This document shows positions 28,319 to 36,798 of a stretch of DNA of 64,000 nt, piece by piece. The position numbers were made by a program, and so were the translations under genes. The first letter of the stretch is position 1; each line of letters opens with the position of its first letter. A model generated the notes under the pieces. That model was not told the DNA's origin, did not search any database, and was given only the letters and a program-made list of their open reading frames with translations. The DNA comes from Hyphomicrobium sp. (GTDB lineage: Bacteria > Pseudomonadota > Alphaproteobacteria > Rhizobiales > Hyphomicrobiaceae): NCBI GenBank assembly GCA_002928515.1, contig PERI01000002.1, positions 186,001 to 250,000 of the forward strand. The letters run 5' to 3'.

Positions 28319-29295
28319 GCGGTGTTGAGATCATCGGCCTTGGGCATTATGTCCCCGACCGTCGCGTCGGTAATGACGAAATTGAAGCGCGCCTTGGCTT
28401 GAAGTCCGGGTGGATTGTTCGGCGCACTGGGATTGAAGCGCGGCGTTATGTTGCCGACGACCAAGCGCTGTCCGATATCGCGATTATTGCAGGCGAAGCC
28501 GCGCTCGCGCACGCTGGTATCGCGCGCAGCGACGTTGCCTTGCTCCTGCTTGCCACATCTACGCCGGATCATCTGCTGCCACCGACAGCACCGCTTGTTG
28601 CGCACCGCCTTGGGCTTTCAAGCGCGGGTGGCATCGATATGGCAGGTGCGTGTGCTGGTTTCATCTACGCGCTGACTTTGGGCGACAGCTATGTGCGGAC
28701 ACACAATGCGCCGGTGCTCATCATTGCGGCGAATATTCTGTCGCGTCGGATAAACCCTGCGGATCGCCCCAGCAGCGTGTTGTTTGCTGACGCGGCGGGT
28801 GCCGTTGTGCTTGCGCCGAGCTTACGGGCGACAGCGGGGGTACGCGCTGCAAAATTGGCGGCACAGGGGCGAAGCTATGGCTTAATTCACATTCCAGGTG
28901 GTGGGAGCCGGAGGCCATTTTCACAGGTTGCTGATCCGACGGAAACGCTCATGGTGATATCCAACGGGCAAGCTGTTTATGCTGAGGCGGTTGCCATGAT
29001 GACGGCGTCGGCGCGAACGGTTCTCGATCAGGCAAAGGTCACAGCGCAACAGGTCGATCATTTTATTCCGCATCAAGCGAATGCTCGCATGATGGCGGCG
29101 GTGGCGCATCAGCTAGACATTGCGGATGACAAGGTATGCTCAACGATTGGCGCCTACGGCAATAGTTCGGCGGCGACGATCCCGTTGACGTTGTCGATGT
29201 GCGCTCCACAGCGAGCCTACAAGTCTGGTGATAAGATATTGATGACGGCGGCGGGCGCTGGCTTGACGGGCGGCGCTATCGTTTTTGAGTCCTAA
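28315..29295 (+). CDS. bioZ: BioZ, FabH-like 3-ketoacyl-ACP synthase of biotin synthesis
   Basis: KAS III-type condensing enzyme, about 326 residues, with the Cys-His-Asn triad: Cys in DMAGACAGFIYAL (about 113), His in IPHQANAR (about 253), Asn in AYGNSSAAT (about 283). Placement as the last gene of bioBFDAZ identifies it as BioZ, which in Agrobacterium and relatives condenses glutaryl-CoA with malonyl-ACP to start pimelate synthesis, replacing BioC/BioH. GTG 28315 is preferred because GGAGG ends 7 nt before it; ATG 28309 would leave a 1-nt spacer. No second fabH is seen here, so housekeeping FabH cannot be excluded by sequence alone. Confidence 0.88.
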   Translation: MSGVEIIGLGHYVPDRRVGNDEIEARLGLKSGWIVRRTGIEARRYVADDQALSDIAIIAGEAALAHAGIARSDVALLLLATSTPDHLLPPTAPLVAHRLGLSSAGGIDMAGACAGFIYALTLGDSYVRTHNAPVLIIAANILSRRINPADRPSSVLFADAAGAVVLAPSLRATAGVRAAKLAAQGRSYGLIHIPGGGSRRPFSQVADPTETLMVISNGQAVYAEAVAMMTASARTVLDQAKVTAQQVDHFIPHQANARMMAAVAHQLDIADDKVCSTIGAYGNSSAATIPLTLSMCAPQRAYKSGDKILMTAAGAGLTGGAIVFES

Positions 29296-29403
29296 GATTA
29301 TGCGCACGCAGGCGTGCCAATTCAAAAGCAAGGATTGAGGTGCGCAGGTCATGCCCATAACGTAATCTTTCTAGCATCGACTCATCGATCTTTGGATCTG
29401 ACT

Positions 29404-30516
29404 GTGACCAGAGCGCCACGCATCGCGAAACCGAAGTCTAAAGATGTCAAGCTGACAGACGTCAACCGTTTGTGGGCAGCCGTTGTTGCGCGTGACGCAA
29501 CGCACGACGGGCGCTTTGTGTATTCGGTCGCGACGACCGGCGTCTATTGTCGTCCATCTTGTGCGTCACGGTTGGCGCGGCGCGAGAACGTTCGGTTTCA
29601 TGATTCATGTTCGATGGCTGAAGCTGCAGGCTTTCGTGCATGTCAGCGCTGTAAGCCTGATCAGATTTCGCTCCAGAATGGATATGCGGCTAAAGTTACG
29701 CAGGCTTGTCGGATCATCGAGACGGCAATGGTGATGCCTACCCTTGCTGATCTGGCTGCTGCCATTGAGATGAGCCCGTTTCATTTCCATCGAATCTTTA
29801 AGACTACGACGGGCATCACGCCGAAAGCCTATGCGACAGCCCATCGTCGCAAAGTTGTGCGCGATCAACTTTCTAAAGGTCAGTCAGTCACAGAAGCCGT
29901 TTATGATTCAGGATTTCATTCAAGTGGCGGCTTCTACGCCCAGTCTACAGATCTTCTTGGCATGAGCCCCACTGCATTTCGAAAATGTGGCGCGGGCATG
30001 CGCATGCAGTTTGCTCTTGCTCACTGTTCGTTGGGTGAAATTCTTGTCGCTGCGACAGGCAGAGGTATTTGCGCCATTTCGATGGGCGACGATGCCGAAG
30101 CTTTGCGGCGCGATTTACATCACAGGTTTTCGGACGCGCAGATATCTTCAGGCGATAAGTCTTTCAATAAGCTTGTCGCTCAGGTTGTCGCGTTGGTCGA
30201 GCGGCCAGGGGGAAATATGGATTTGCCGCTTGATGTGCGCGGCACCGCATTCCAACAGCAAGTCTGGGCGGCATTGAAAAAAATACGACCTGGAACAACG
30301 GCAAGTTATTCTGATGTCGCAAAGTCGATTGCTCAGCCATCATCGGCGCGTGCTGTGGCACTGGCCTGCGGCGCAAATCCTGTCGCGGTTGCAATCCCAT
30401 GTCACCGTGTGGTCAAAAGCGATGGCGCATTGTCTGGCTATCGCTGGGGCATTGAGCGCAAACGCGCGCTTCTCGATCGCGAGGCAACATCGAAACCCTC
30501 GCGCACTAAAAAATGA
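29404..30516 (+). CDS. ada: Ada: methyl-sensing activator and O6-alkylguanine-DNA alkyltransferase
   Basis: Bifunctional DNA-repair protein and regulator of the adaptive response. The N-terminal zinc domain (about 20-95) has the methyl-phosphotriester acceptor region TTGVYCRPSCASR and the further cysteines in FRACQRCKP. An AraC-type helix-turn-helix follows (ADLAAAIEMSPFHFHRIFK, YDSGFHSSGGFY). The C-terminal alkyltransferase carries the active Cys in VAIPCHRVVKSDGALSGYRWG. GTG 29404 gives 370 residues, close to E. coli Ada; a GTG at 29314 in frame would add 30 unmatched residues. The stop codon lies inside the left arm of the shared terminator hairpin. Confidence 0.93.
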   Translation: MTRAPRIAKPKSKDVKLTDVNRLWAAVVARDATHDGRFVYSVATTGVYCRPSCASRLARRENVRFHDSCSMAEAAGFRACQRCKPDQISLQNGYAAKVTQACRIIETAMVMPTLADLAAAIEMSPFHFHRIFKTTTGITPKAYATAHRRKVVRDQLSKGQSVTEAVYDSGFHSSGGFYAQSTDLLGMSPTAFRKCGAGMRMQFALAHCSLGEILVAATGRGICAISMGDDAEALRRDLHHRFSDAQISSGDKSFNKLVAQVVALVERPGGNMDLPLDVRGTAFQQQVWAALKKIRPGTTASYSDVAKSIAQPSSARAVALACGANPVAVAIPCHRVVKSDGALSGYRWGIERKRALLDREATSKPSRTKK

Positions 30517-30544
30517 CGGCTGCAATCGTGGGATCGCAGCCGTC
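30508..30544 (-). terminator. Terminator between convergent ada and pirin genes
   Basis: Stem GACGGCTGC (30515-30523) with GCAGCCGTC (30536-30544). On the minus strand it is followed by ATTTTTT (30514-30508), making a good Rho-independent terminator 8 nt after the pirin stop. In the plus direction the T run is weak. The left arm contains the ada stop codon. Confidence 0.85.
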
Positions 30545-30552
30545 TCGTTACT

Positions 30553-31419
30553 TTAGTGTACCAGTTCACCAAACTTACCGGCATTTAAGTCGGTGACAGC
30601 CTGGCGAATTTCTGCTGCTGTGTTCATCACGAATGGTCCATGAGTGACGACTGGTTCGTTGATCGGCTCACCGCTGAGTACCAACAGCTTTGCATCGCTG
30701 TTGGCTTCAATGGTGATGTGGCCACCTTCGCGCTCGAACAATGCGAATTGGGCTTCTCGAACAACGTCTGTATCGTTCATGAGTACGGTACCACCCAGCA
30801 CCACAACGCTTACGCTATGACCTTCTGGGAGTTTGAGCGTTGTCGTCTGACCGGACTTCAAACGCACGTCCCAAATATCAACCGGCGTAAACGTCTTTGC
30901 GGGTCCCCTGGAGCCTGCGTAGTCACCAGCGATAACGCGCACAGTTCCCGCGTTACCAGGCAAATCAATCACCGGAATGTCGGCATTCATCAGCGTCTGA
31001 TAGCCGGGGGTCGCCATCTTATCTTTGGCTGGAAGGTTGACCCACAGCTGCACCATCTCAAGTGTTCCACCGCTGCGCGTGAACGCTTCGGAATGGAATT
31101 CCTCATGCAAGATGCCCGATGCTGCCGTCATCCACTGCACATCTCCTGGGCCGATGCGACCACCATTGCCAGCGGAGTCGCGGTGCTCCAACTCGCCTTG
31201 ATAGACAATCGTCACCGTTTCAAATCCGCGATGCGGATGTTGTGGCACGCCTCGCGGCTTATCAGCGGGCTTGAATTCCGCAGGTCCAGCGTAGTCGAGA
31301 AGCAGAAACGGGCTGATATCCTGGCCATGGCTATGGTGAGAAAATAGCGATCTGACGGGGAAGCCATCGCCGACCCAATGCCCGCGAGGGGCGTGATACA
31401 CACCGAGAGTTTTGCGCAT
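30553..31419 (-). CDS. Pirin family protein
   Basis: Bicupin protein of 288 residues. The N-terminal half has the metal-binding histidines of pirins (PHPHRGFETVTIVYQGELEHRDSAGN, then GDVQWMTAASGILHEE with the His and Glu), and the C-terminal half ends LLVLSGEPINEPVVTHGPFVMNT, diagnostic of the family. Bacterial pirins such as YhhW can act as quercetinases; others regulate central enzymes. The true substrate here is unknown. AAGGAG 8 nt before ATG 31419 supports the start. Single gene ending at a strong terminator. Confidence 0.92.
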   Translation of the reverse strand: MRKTLGVYHAPRGHWVGDGFPVRSLFSHHSHGQDISPFLLLDYAGPAEFKPADKPRGVPQHPHRGFETVTIVYQGELEHRDSAGNGGRIGPGDVQWMTAASGILHEEFHSEAFTRSGGTLEMVQLWVNLPAKDKMATPGYQTLMNADIPVIDLPGNAGTVRVIAGDYAGSRGPAKTFTPVDIWDVRLKSGQTTTLKLPEGHSVSVVVLGGTVLMNDTDVVREAQFALFEREGGHITIEANSDAKLLVLSGEPINEPVVTHGPFVMNTAAEIRQAVTDLNAGKFGELVH

Positions 31420-31585
31420 GTTCTGTCTCCTTTCTAGGCCACATGGACTTCGATTAAGCGGCGTATCGTTGAGGAGTTACTTGGGAACGTAGATGAGTGG
31501 CGACTAGGCGCATGGCGCGCGCACCAGTGTCGCATTCCGCGCATGATCTGGCGGCCACAAAAATGAACGCGAACAACAAAAGTCA

Positions 31586-32920
31586 CTAAGCGACGCGGCG
31601 CACGCCTTTAATGCGTGAGGCCAAAATCTTATCGATCCGGCGACCGTCCATATCGACGACTTCAAAGCGCCAACCGTTGGCTTCGACATATTCACCGGTT
31701 TTCGGAATATGCTGAATTTGCATCAGCACGAACCCGGCAACGGTTTCATAGGCACGTTTCTCAGGTAGCACGATGCCGATCTTGTCGGCCATTTCGTCAA
31801 CCGGCATGGCTCCTGACAGCAGCCACGAGCCATCGTCGCGTTCCACCGAATAGGGATCTGTGCCTTCGGAGTCCGAACGGAACACCCCGGCGATAGCTTG
31901 CAAAACGTCCGATGGCGTGACGAGGCCTTCGAAATGGCCATACTCATCATGGATCAAGGCCATGGGAACGGATGCATCACGCAGAATGGCCAGCACATCG
32001 AGTGCGTCCGTCGTCTCAGGGATGATCGGCGCTTTACGCACATGAGAGCGCACTTCGAACGGTTTACCTGCCAGAATGGTGGCTAGAAGTTCGCGGGTTT
32101 GAACCACACCCAGCATTTCATCGGCCGATCCATTTCCAACCGGCAGTCGAGAATGTGGGGTTGAGATCAAACGATCTTTGATGAGTTCTTCGGGCGCCGT
32201 GATATCGATCCAATCGACATCCGTGCGTGGCGTCATCAGGCCGACAACAGCACGATCGGCTAAGCGCATGACGCCGGCGATCATCTCGCGTTCGCCGCTT
32301 TCTAATATGCCTGCGGTTTCAGCTTCTGCAATGATGGTCTTGATTTCTTCATCCGTCACACGGCTTTCGCTCTCAGTGGCCTGTCCCAGCAATCGGAACA
32401 CCAGCTTGGTCGAGGTATCGAGCAGAGAGACAGCTGGAGACGCAATCTTGGAGAACGCAGTCATCACAGGAGCGACTGAGCAGGCGATACCTTCGGCATT
32501 GCGTAGTGCGAAATTTTTGGGAACGAGTTCTCCGATGATGACCGATAAATAAGTAATGATCAGGATAACGATGCCGTAGCCGAGCGGTCCTGCCAGCGCA
32601 TCTGACAGGCCAAGCCCAACGAGATAGGCGGATGCGTACTCGCCGAATTTTTCGCCAGAGTATGCGCCATTGATGATGCCGATCAGCGTGATGCCGATTT
32701 GGACCGCAGACAGAAAACGTCCAGGATTTGATGCGAGGGCAAGAGCGCTATTGGCGCCGGTTCGCCCGCTTGCGGCCATTGCCTTCAAGCGCGGGTGCCT
32801 GGCGGAAACGACCGCCAACTCCGAAAGCGCAAAAAGTCCGTTCAATAAAATGAGCGCGAGTACAAAAAGTAATTCGGTCAAAGCTATCGCGGCCGACGTT
32901 TTGCGTCCGCGCCACTCCAT
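31586..32920 (-). CDS. CNNM/CorC-type membrane protein (hemolysin C family)
   Basis: 444 residues from ATG 32920. An N-terminal DUF21/CNNM transmembrane domain (LLFVLALILLNGLFALSELAVVSAR, three to four helices to about 190) is followed by two CBS domains (VGLMTPRTDVDWIDI; VLAILRDASVPMALIHDEYGHFEGLVTPSDVLQAIAG) and a CorC_HlyC domain at the end. The family is linked to magnesium and cobalt efflux. An in-frame TTG start at 32965 is less likely. It sits alone, divergent from the sigma-factor cluster with 337 nt between. Confidence 0.9.
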   Translation of the reverse strand: MEWRGRKTSAAIALTELLFVLALILLNGLFALSELAVVSARHPRLKAMAASGRTGANSALALASNPGRFLSAVQIGITLIGIINGAYSGEKFGEYASAYLVGLGLSDALAGPLGYGIVILIITYLSVIIGELVPKNFALRNAEGIACSVAPVMTAFSKIASPAVSLLDTSTKLVFRLLGQATESESRVTDEEIKTIIAEAETAGILESGEREMIAGVMRLADRAVVGLMTPRTDVDWIDITAPEELIKDRLISTPHSRLPVGNGSADEMLGVVQTRELLATILAGKPFEVRSHVRKAPIIPETTDALDVLAILRDASVPMALIHDEYGHFEGLVTPSDVLQAIAGVFRSDSEGTDPYSVERDDGSWLLSGAMPVDEMADKIGIVLPEKRAYETVAGFVLMQIQHIPKTGEYVEANGWRFEVVDMDGRRIDKILASRIKGVRRVA

Positions 32921-33257
32921 GTTGTCGATGATGCTAGCAGTAGGCAGCGAATACGCGAACGTCAACGTGGTTGATATGCATCGTGTGACATCTCAGTAAA
33001 TTCAATGACTTATCGATATAATTCCCTTTGATATGACGATTTTACCGGCATCGCTCAGCGACATTTACAAACCGAAGTTTAGGTTGATGGTGCACCGATG
33101 TGCTGCGTTCTGGGTTCGTGTCGCTCCATTTCAACACAGCACCCAAATGCAGCGCGGCAAGACACGTTTTTACAATTTCCAATTTTAAGATGGTTTCGGT
33201 GTCGGAGCGGACAGGTCTGAAGCGTCTATAGACATCGAAACCCACGGAGCACGCATC
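32921..33257. other. Divergent intergenic region between CNNM gene and DGPF/ECF42 cluster
   Basis: 337 nt without a supported gene. The left third is AT-rich and should hold the promoter of the leftward membrane-protein gene. The right end holds the ECF42-type promoter motif listed separately. I see no other strong element. Confidence 0.5.
33200..33226 (+). promoter_or_regulatory. ECF42-type promoter motif upstream of first DGPF gene
   Basis: TGTCGG (33200-33205), 17-nt spacer, CGTC (33223-33226), 31 nt before the ATG. As I recall, ECF42 sigma factors read promoters with TGTCGA at -35 and CG(A/T)C at -10. The same TGTCGG-N17-CGTC stands in front of the second DGPF gene at 34922, so the cluster is probably self-activated by the sigma factor it encodes. 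Confidence 0.75.
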
Positions 33258-33629
33258 ATGCAATATGCCATTCTCTGCTATCACGCTGAAGACGTCGTGT
33301 GCGCTTGGTCCAAAGAGCAGGACGACGCCGTTATGTCGAAACTCATGGTTGTCCATGAGCGCATCGCAAAAGCTGGCAAGCTTGGACCGGTTGCGCGGCT
33401 GATGCCAACGACTGCGGCTACGACATTACGCAAAGATCAAGATCCGCCCTTGGTGTTAGACGGTCCGTTTGCCGAAACGAAAGAGCAGTTGCTCGGGTTT
33501 TATATCGTCGATGGCGAGTCGCTCGATGACGCGCTGAACATTGCCCGCGATTTGGCAACAGCCAACCCCGGTGGGGCCTACGAGATACGGCCCATCATGT
33601 TTTATGAAACAGGTTCCGCTGCGAAGTGA
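33258..33629 (+). CDS. YCII-related DGPF-domain protein, ECF42 partner
   Basis: 123-residue dimeric alpha-beta barrel protein of the YCII/DGPF group. The family name motif DGPF is present in VLDGPFAETKEQLLGFYIVD (about 72-90), and the end MFYETGSAAK is variable. Such proteins are the constant neighbours of ECF42 sigma factors and are thought to be part of their output or signal; catalytic role unknown. GGAG is 8 nt upstream of ATG 33258. The stop overlaps the sigma-factor start by 4 nt (GTGA). Confidence 0.88.
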   Translation: MQYAILCYHAEDVVCAWSKEQDDAVMSKLMVVHERIAKAGKLGPVARLMPTTAATTLRKDQDPPLVLDGPFAETKEQLLGFYIVDGESLDDALNIARDLATANPGGAYEIRPIMFYETGSAAK

Positions 33630-34903
33630 CCGATCTGACTTGGATACATGCCGCATTAACGTCGGCGCGGCCGCAAGTTGTTGCGGCTCTGCTGCGCTAT
33701 TTTCGCAATCTCGACACGGCCGAAGAAGCATTTCAAGAGGCGTGTTTACGTGCCTTGAAGACGTGGCCAGCGAATGGGCCGCCTCGCGATCCATCGAGTT
33801 GGTTGATTATGGTCGGGCGCAATTCGGCGATCGATGCTGCGCGTCGGCAGAGCAAACAACAACCGTTGCCTGCCGACGATTTGATTTCCAATTTGGATGA
33901 CGCTGAAGCCGCGCTCGCAGACCAGCTAGATGGTGCTGGGTATCGCGACGATATTTTGCGCCTTCTGTTTATTTGCTGTCACCCCGAGTTGCCAGCGACG
34001 CAACAAATTGCGATGGCTTTACGTGTCGTATGCGGACTTTCGGTGGCGCAGATTGCACGCGCGTTTCTGGTTTCGGAAAGCGCTATGGAGCAGCGCATCA
34101 CGCGAGCCAAAGCAAGAATTGGCAAAGCTGAAGTGCCGTTTGAGGTGCCAGGTGCGGTGGAACGCTCAGAGCGTCTCGCGGCCGTTGCAGGCACGATCTA
34201 TCTGATTTTCAATGAAGGCTATTCGGCGAGTGGCGACACGATTTCGGATCGTGGCGCTTTGTGTGACGAAGGCATAAGGCTGGCGCGGCTGTTACTGCGA
34301 TTATTTCCAAGCGAACCTGAGATTATGGGTTTGACCGCGCTCATGTTGTTGCAGCATGCGCGTGCAGCAGCGCGTTTTGACGGCGAAGGCGCAATCATTT
34401 TGCTAGAAGATCAAGATCGCAGTCTTTGGAATCGCAGACAGATCCATGAAGGTCTTGCGATGTTGGATAAAGCGATACGGCATCGGCGGCCCGGCGCGTA
34501 TCAGATTCAGGCGGCTATCGCCGGATTGCATGCGAACGCGAAAACATTCGATCAGACGGATTGGGCTCAGATCGAAGCTTTGTATGCAAGCTTGGAGGTG
34601 GTGCAGCCTTCTCCCGTCGTTTCGCTCAATCGCGCCGTCGCGTTGTCGAAAGTGCGCGGTCCGCAAGCGGCGCTGGACATGATTGAACCTTTGGCTGCGC
34701 GCTTGTCCGGCTACTTTTACTTCTTTGGATTGAAAGGTCATTTGCTCAAGCAGCTTGGCCGTGTGGACGATGCGAGGGAAGCCTTTAATCACGCGATTTC
34801 ATTGGCAAATTCCACGGCAGAGGCAGCTCACATTCGCAACCAGTTGGATCGTCTTATGAAAGACAACAGCTTGGCTGAAAACCACAAGATCAAAAAAAAT
34901 TAG
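33626..34903 (+). CDS. ECF42-like RNA polymerase sigma factor with C-terminal TPR-like extension
   Basis: 425-residue sigma factor. Region sigma2 (VVAALLRYFRNLDTAEEAFQEACLRAL, then PSSWLIMVGRNSAIDAARR) and sigma4 (LRVVCGLSVAQIARAFLVSESAMEQRITRAKARI) occupy about 1-180. The remaining 240 residues form a helical, TPR-like domain (IYLIFNEGYSASGD, SLNRAVALSKVRGPQAALDMIE, KGHLLKQLGRVDDAREAFNHA), the ECF42 hallmark. No anti-sigma gene lies beside it; the C-terminal domain is thought to control activity instead. GTG 33626 overlaps the upstream DGPF stop. Flanked by two DGPF genes with the same promoter motif. Confidence 0.9.
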   Translation: MTDLTWIHAALTSARPQVVAALLRYFRNLDTAEEAFQEACLRALKTWPANGPPRDPSSWLIMVGRNSAIDAARRQSKQQPLPADDLISNLDDAEAALADQLDGAGYRDDILRLLFICCHPELPATQQIAMALRVVCGLSVAQIARAFLVSESAMEQRITRAKARIGKAEVPFEVPGAVERSERLAAVAGTIYLIFNEGYSASGDTISDRGALCDEGIRLARLLLRLFPSEPEIMGLTALMLLQHARAAARFDGEGAIILLEDQDRSLWNRRQIHEGLAMLDKAIRHRRPGAYQIQAAIAGLHANAKTFDQTDWAQIEALYASLEVVQPSPVVSLNRAVALSKVRGPQAALDMIEPLAARLSGYFYFFGLKGHLLKQLGRVDDAREAFNHAISLANSTAEAAHIRNQLDRLMKDNSLAENHKIKKN

Positions 34904-34921
34904 ACGCGCATGTCGCGTTCA

Positions 34922-34948
34922 TGTCGGAACGCCGATGAATGGTTCGTC
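34922..34948 (+). promoter_or_regulatory. Second ECF42-type promoter motif
   Basis: TGTCGG (34922-34927), 17-nt spacer, CGTC (34945-34948), 77 nt before the second DGPF gene. Identical in both boxes and spacing to the motif at 33200; the spacers are unrelated, which argues for selection on the boxes rather than a recent duplication. Confidence 0.75.
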
Positions 34949-35025
34949 CTTGCGGTGTTCGCTACGACCGATTTGGCAATACGCAGATTTTGTTTGGATG
35001 ATTTCATATGTAAGGAAGCGACATC

Positions 35026-35454
35026 ATGAAAGTTATGGTCATCGTTAAAGCCAACGACGATTCAGAGGCTGGCATTATGCCAAGTACAGAATTGCTGACA
35101 GCCATGGGGCAATATAACGAGGAACTTGTGAAAGCCGGTATTATGCTCGCCGGTGATGGATTGCATCCGTCATCCAAAGGCGTGCGGGTGCAATTTTCCG
35201 GTGATCAACGGACGGTCATCGACGGTCCGTTTACAGAGACCAAGGAACTCATTGCGGGCTATTGGATTTGGCAGGTGAAATCTATGGCGGAAGCGATTGA
35301 GTGGCTCAAGCGTTGCCCCAATCCGCAGGGCGAAAATTGTGAACTCGAAATTCGACCGGTGTTTGAAGCCGACGATTTCGGTGCAGCGTTCACACCCGAA
35401 CTGAGAGAGCAGGAAGACCGCTTGCGCGCGGAGGTTGCCAAAAAAGCCACCTGA
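35026..35454 (+). CDS. YCII-related DGPF-domain protein, second copy
   Basis: 142 residues with an intact family motif TVIDGPFTETKELIAGYWIWQ (about 64-84) and conserved head MKVMVIVKANDDSEAGIMP. It is clearly diverged from the copy at 33258, resembling the longer PhnB/YCII-type DGPF proteins, so the pair is not a recent duplication. It has its own ECF42-type promoter motif and an AAGGA ribosome site about 10 nt upstream. Function unknown; probable member of the sigma-factor regulon. Confidence 0.88.
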   Translation: MKVMVIVKANDDSEAGIMPSTELLTAMGQYNEELVKAGIMLAGDGLHPSSKGVRVQFSGDQRTVIDGPFTETKELIAGYWIWQVKSMAEAIEWLKRCPNPQGENCELEIRPVFEADDFGAAFTPELREQEDRLRAEVAKKAT

Positions 35455-35668
35455 AGCGCCGTTTCGATGATCTGGCGCGCTTTGTGACGGATTGTAGAGC
35501 CCAAAGGCTAAAATTATCGCTGATTCAAATTGGTATGCAAAATCCGCAAGGGAATGATACAAACCGGCGAATTCAAAGCTCCCAACGTGTGACGTCGATG
35601 GTCGATCCAGATTTGATTTGGCGACTTGCTTCTTCGTCCGCAGCAATTGAACGAAGTTCGAGGACGTG

Positions 35669-36781
35669 ATGCTGAAGCACATCGTGGCATGGCTGGTCGT
35701 CGGTGTGGCGATCGTGAGCATTTCTGCTGGCCTTGCGCTTTACAAGAAGACCGAGATCGAAACGGCGGCCGCGGCGGCGGCAGCTTCACCAGAGCCTTCC
35801 GAAGCCGTCGCAACCGTGCGCGCGCGGCGCGGGGAATGGACAGCATCGACGCGCGCCATCGGAACTGTGGTCGCGTTGCGTCAACTGGAAATTCGCAACG
35901 AAATCGCGGGTACGATTTCAAAGTTAGGATTTACATCTGGCAGCATTGCCGAAGTCGGCCAAACACTTGTGCAGTTCGATGTGCGCCAAGAACAGGCTGC
36001 GCTTGAAGCCTCACAAGCTGAGGCGCGTTTGACAAAGCTGACTCTTGATCGTCGTGAGAGCTTGCGCGGCAGCCCCGCATTTTCCGCACAAGAACTCGAT
36101 AAGTCGCGCGAAGAGTTGGCGGCTGCCACAGCCCGCGCGCGGGCGCTTGAAGTTGCCATTGAAAAGAAACGTATCGTTGCGCCGTTCAAGGCGCGCGTCG
36201 GCATTACCAATTTGCAGGATGGTGCCTACCTCGATGTCGGGACTTTGATCGTGACGTTGCAAGGCGTCGATACCGATGCTTACGTCGATTTTACGTTGCC
36301 ACAAGACGGGGCGGCAGCGCTGCAAGTCGGAAGCACGGTCACACTGACAAGCGCTGCACTTACTGCGAACCCAGCCACGGCGAAAATCGTTGCGGAAGAT
36401 AATAGTGTCGATGCTGGCAATCGTGCTGTGCGGTTTCGTGCTGTTGTTGCTGGTCTTGGGGAGACGTTGCGACCCGGCACCTTCGTCGATGTGACAGCTA
36501 TCACATCTCAACCACGTGAAGCGGTGATGGTGCCTCTGGCCGCATTGCGACGTTCGCCGAGCGGACAGCATGTATTTGTGATCGCGGAGGAAGACGGAAA
36601 GCTTCGCGCTCGTGAACGTTCGGTTGAGACGAGCGCTGTGCAAGGGAGCGATGTTGCGGTCGAGAAAGGCCTCGACGGCGGGGAGCTGATTGCGGCTTCT
36701 GGATCTTTCAAATTGCGCGACGGCCTGTTGGTGCAAACGGAAATGCCACCGCAGGCCAATAGTGGCGATCGCGTCAACTAG
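35669..36781 (+). CDS. RND efflux periplasmic adaptor (membrane fusion protein)
   Basis: 370 residues from ATG 35669. An N-terminal membrane anchor (HIVAWLVVGVAIVSISAGLALY) leads to a barrel-sandwich hybrid/lipoyl half (LEIRNEIAGTISKLGFTSGS), a short alpha-hairpin (EQAALEASQAEARLTKLTLDR to VAIEKKRIVAPFKARVG), a beta-barrel (DAYVDFTLPQDGAAAL) and the membrane-proximal domain (VMVPLAALRRSPSGQHVFVI). It couples the inner-membrane pump encoded next to an outer-membrane channel. GAGG lies a few nt upstream. The pump gene follows after 17 nt. Confidence 0.9.
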   Translation: MLKHIVAWLVVGVAIVSISAGLALYKKTEIETAAAAAAASPEPSEAVATVRARRGEWTASTRAIGTVVALRQLEIRNEIAGTISKLGFTSGSIAEVGQTLVQFDVRQEQAALEASQAEARLTKLTLDRRESLRGSPAFSAQELDKSREELAAATARARALEVAIEKKRIVAPFKARVGITNLQDGAYLDVGTLIVTLQGVDTDAYVDFTLPQDGAAALQVGSTVTLTSAALTANPATAKIVAEDNSVDAGNRAVRFRAVVAGLGETLRPGTFVDVTAITSQPREAVMVPLAALRRSPSGQHVFVIAEEDGKLRARERSVETSAVQGSDVAVEKGLDGGELIAASGSFKLRDGLLVQTEMPPQANSGDRVN

Positions 36782-36798
36782 TCAAACGGGGACGGGCG

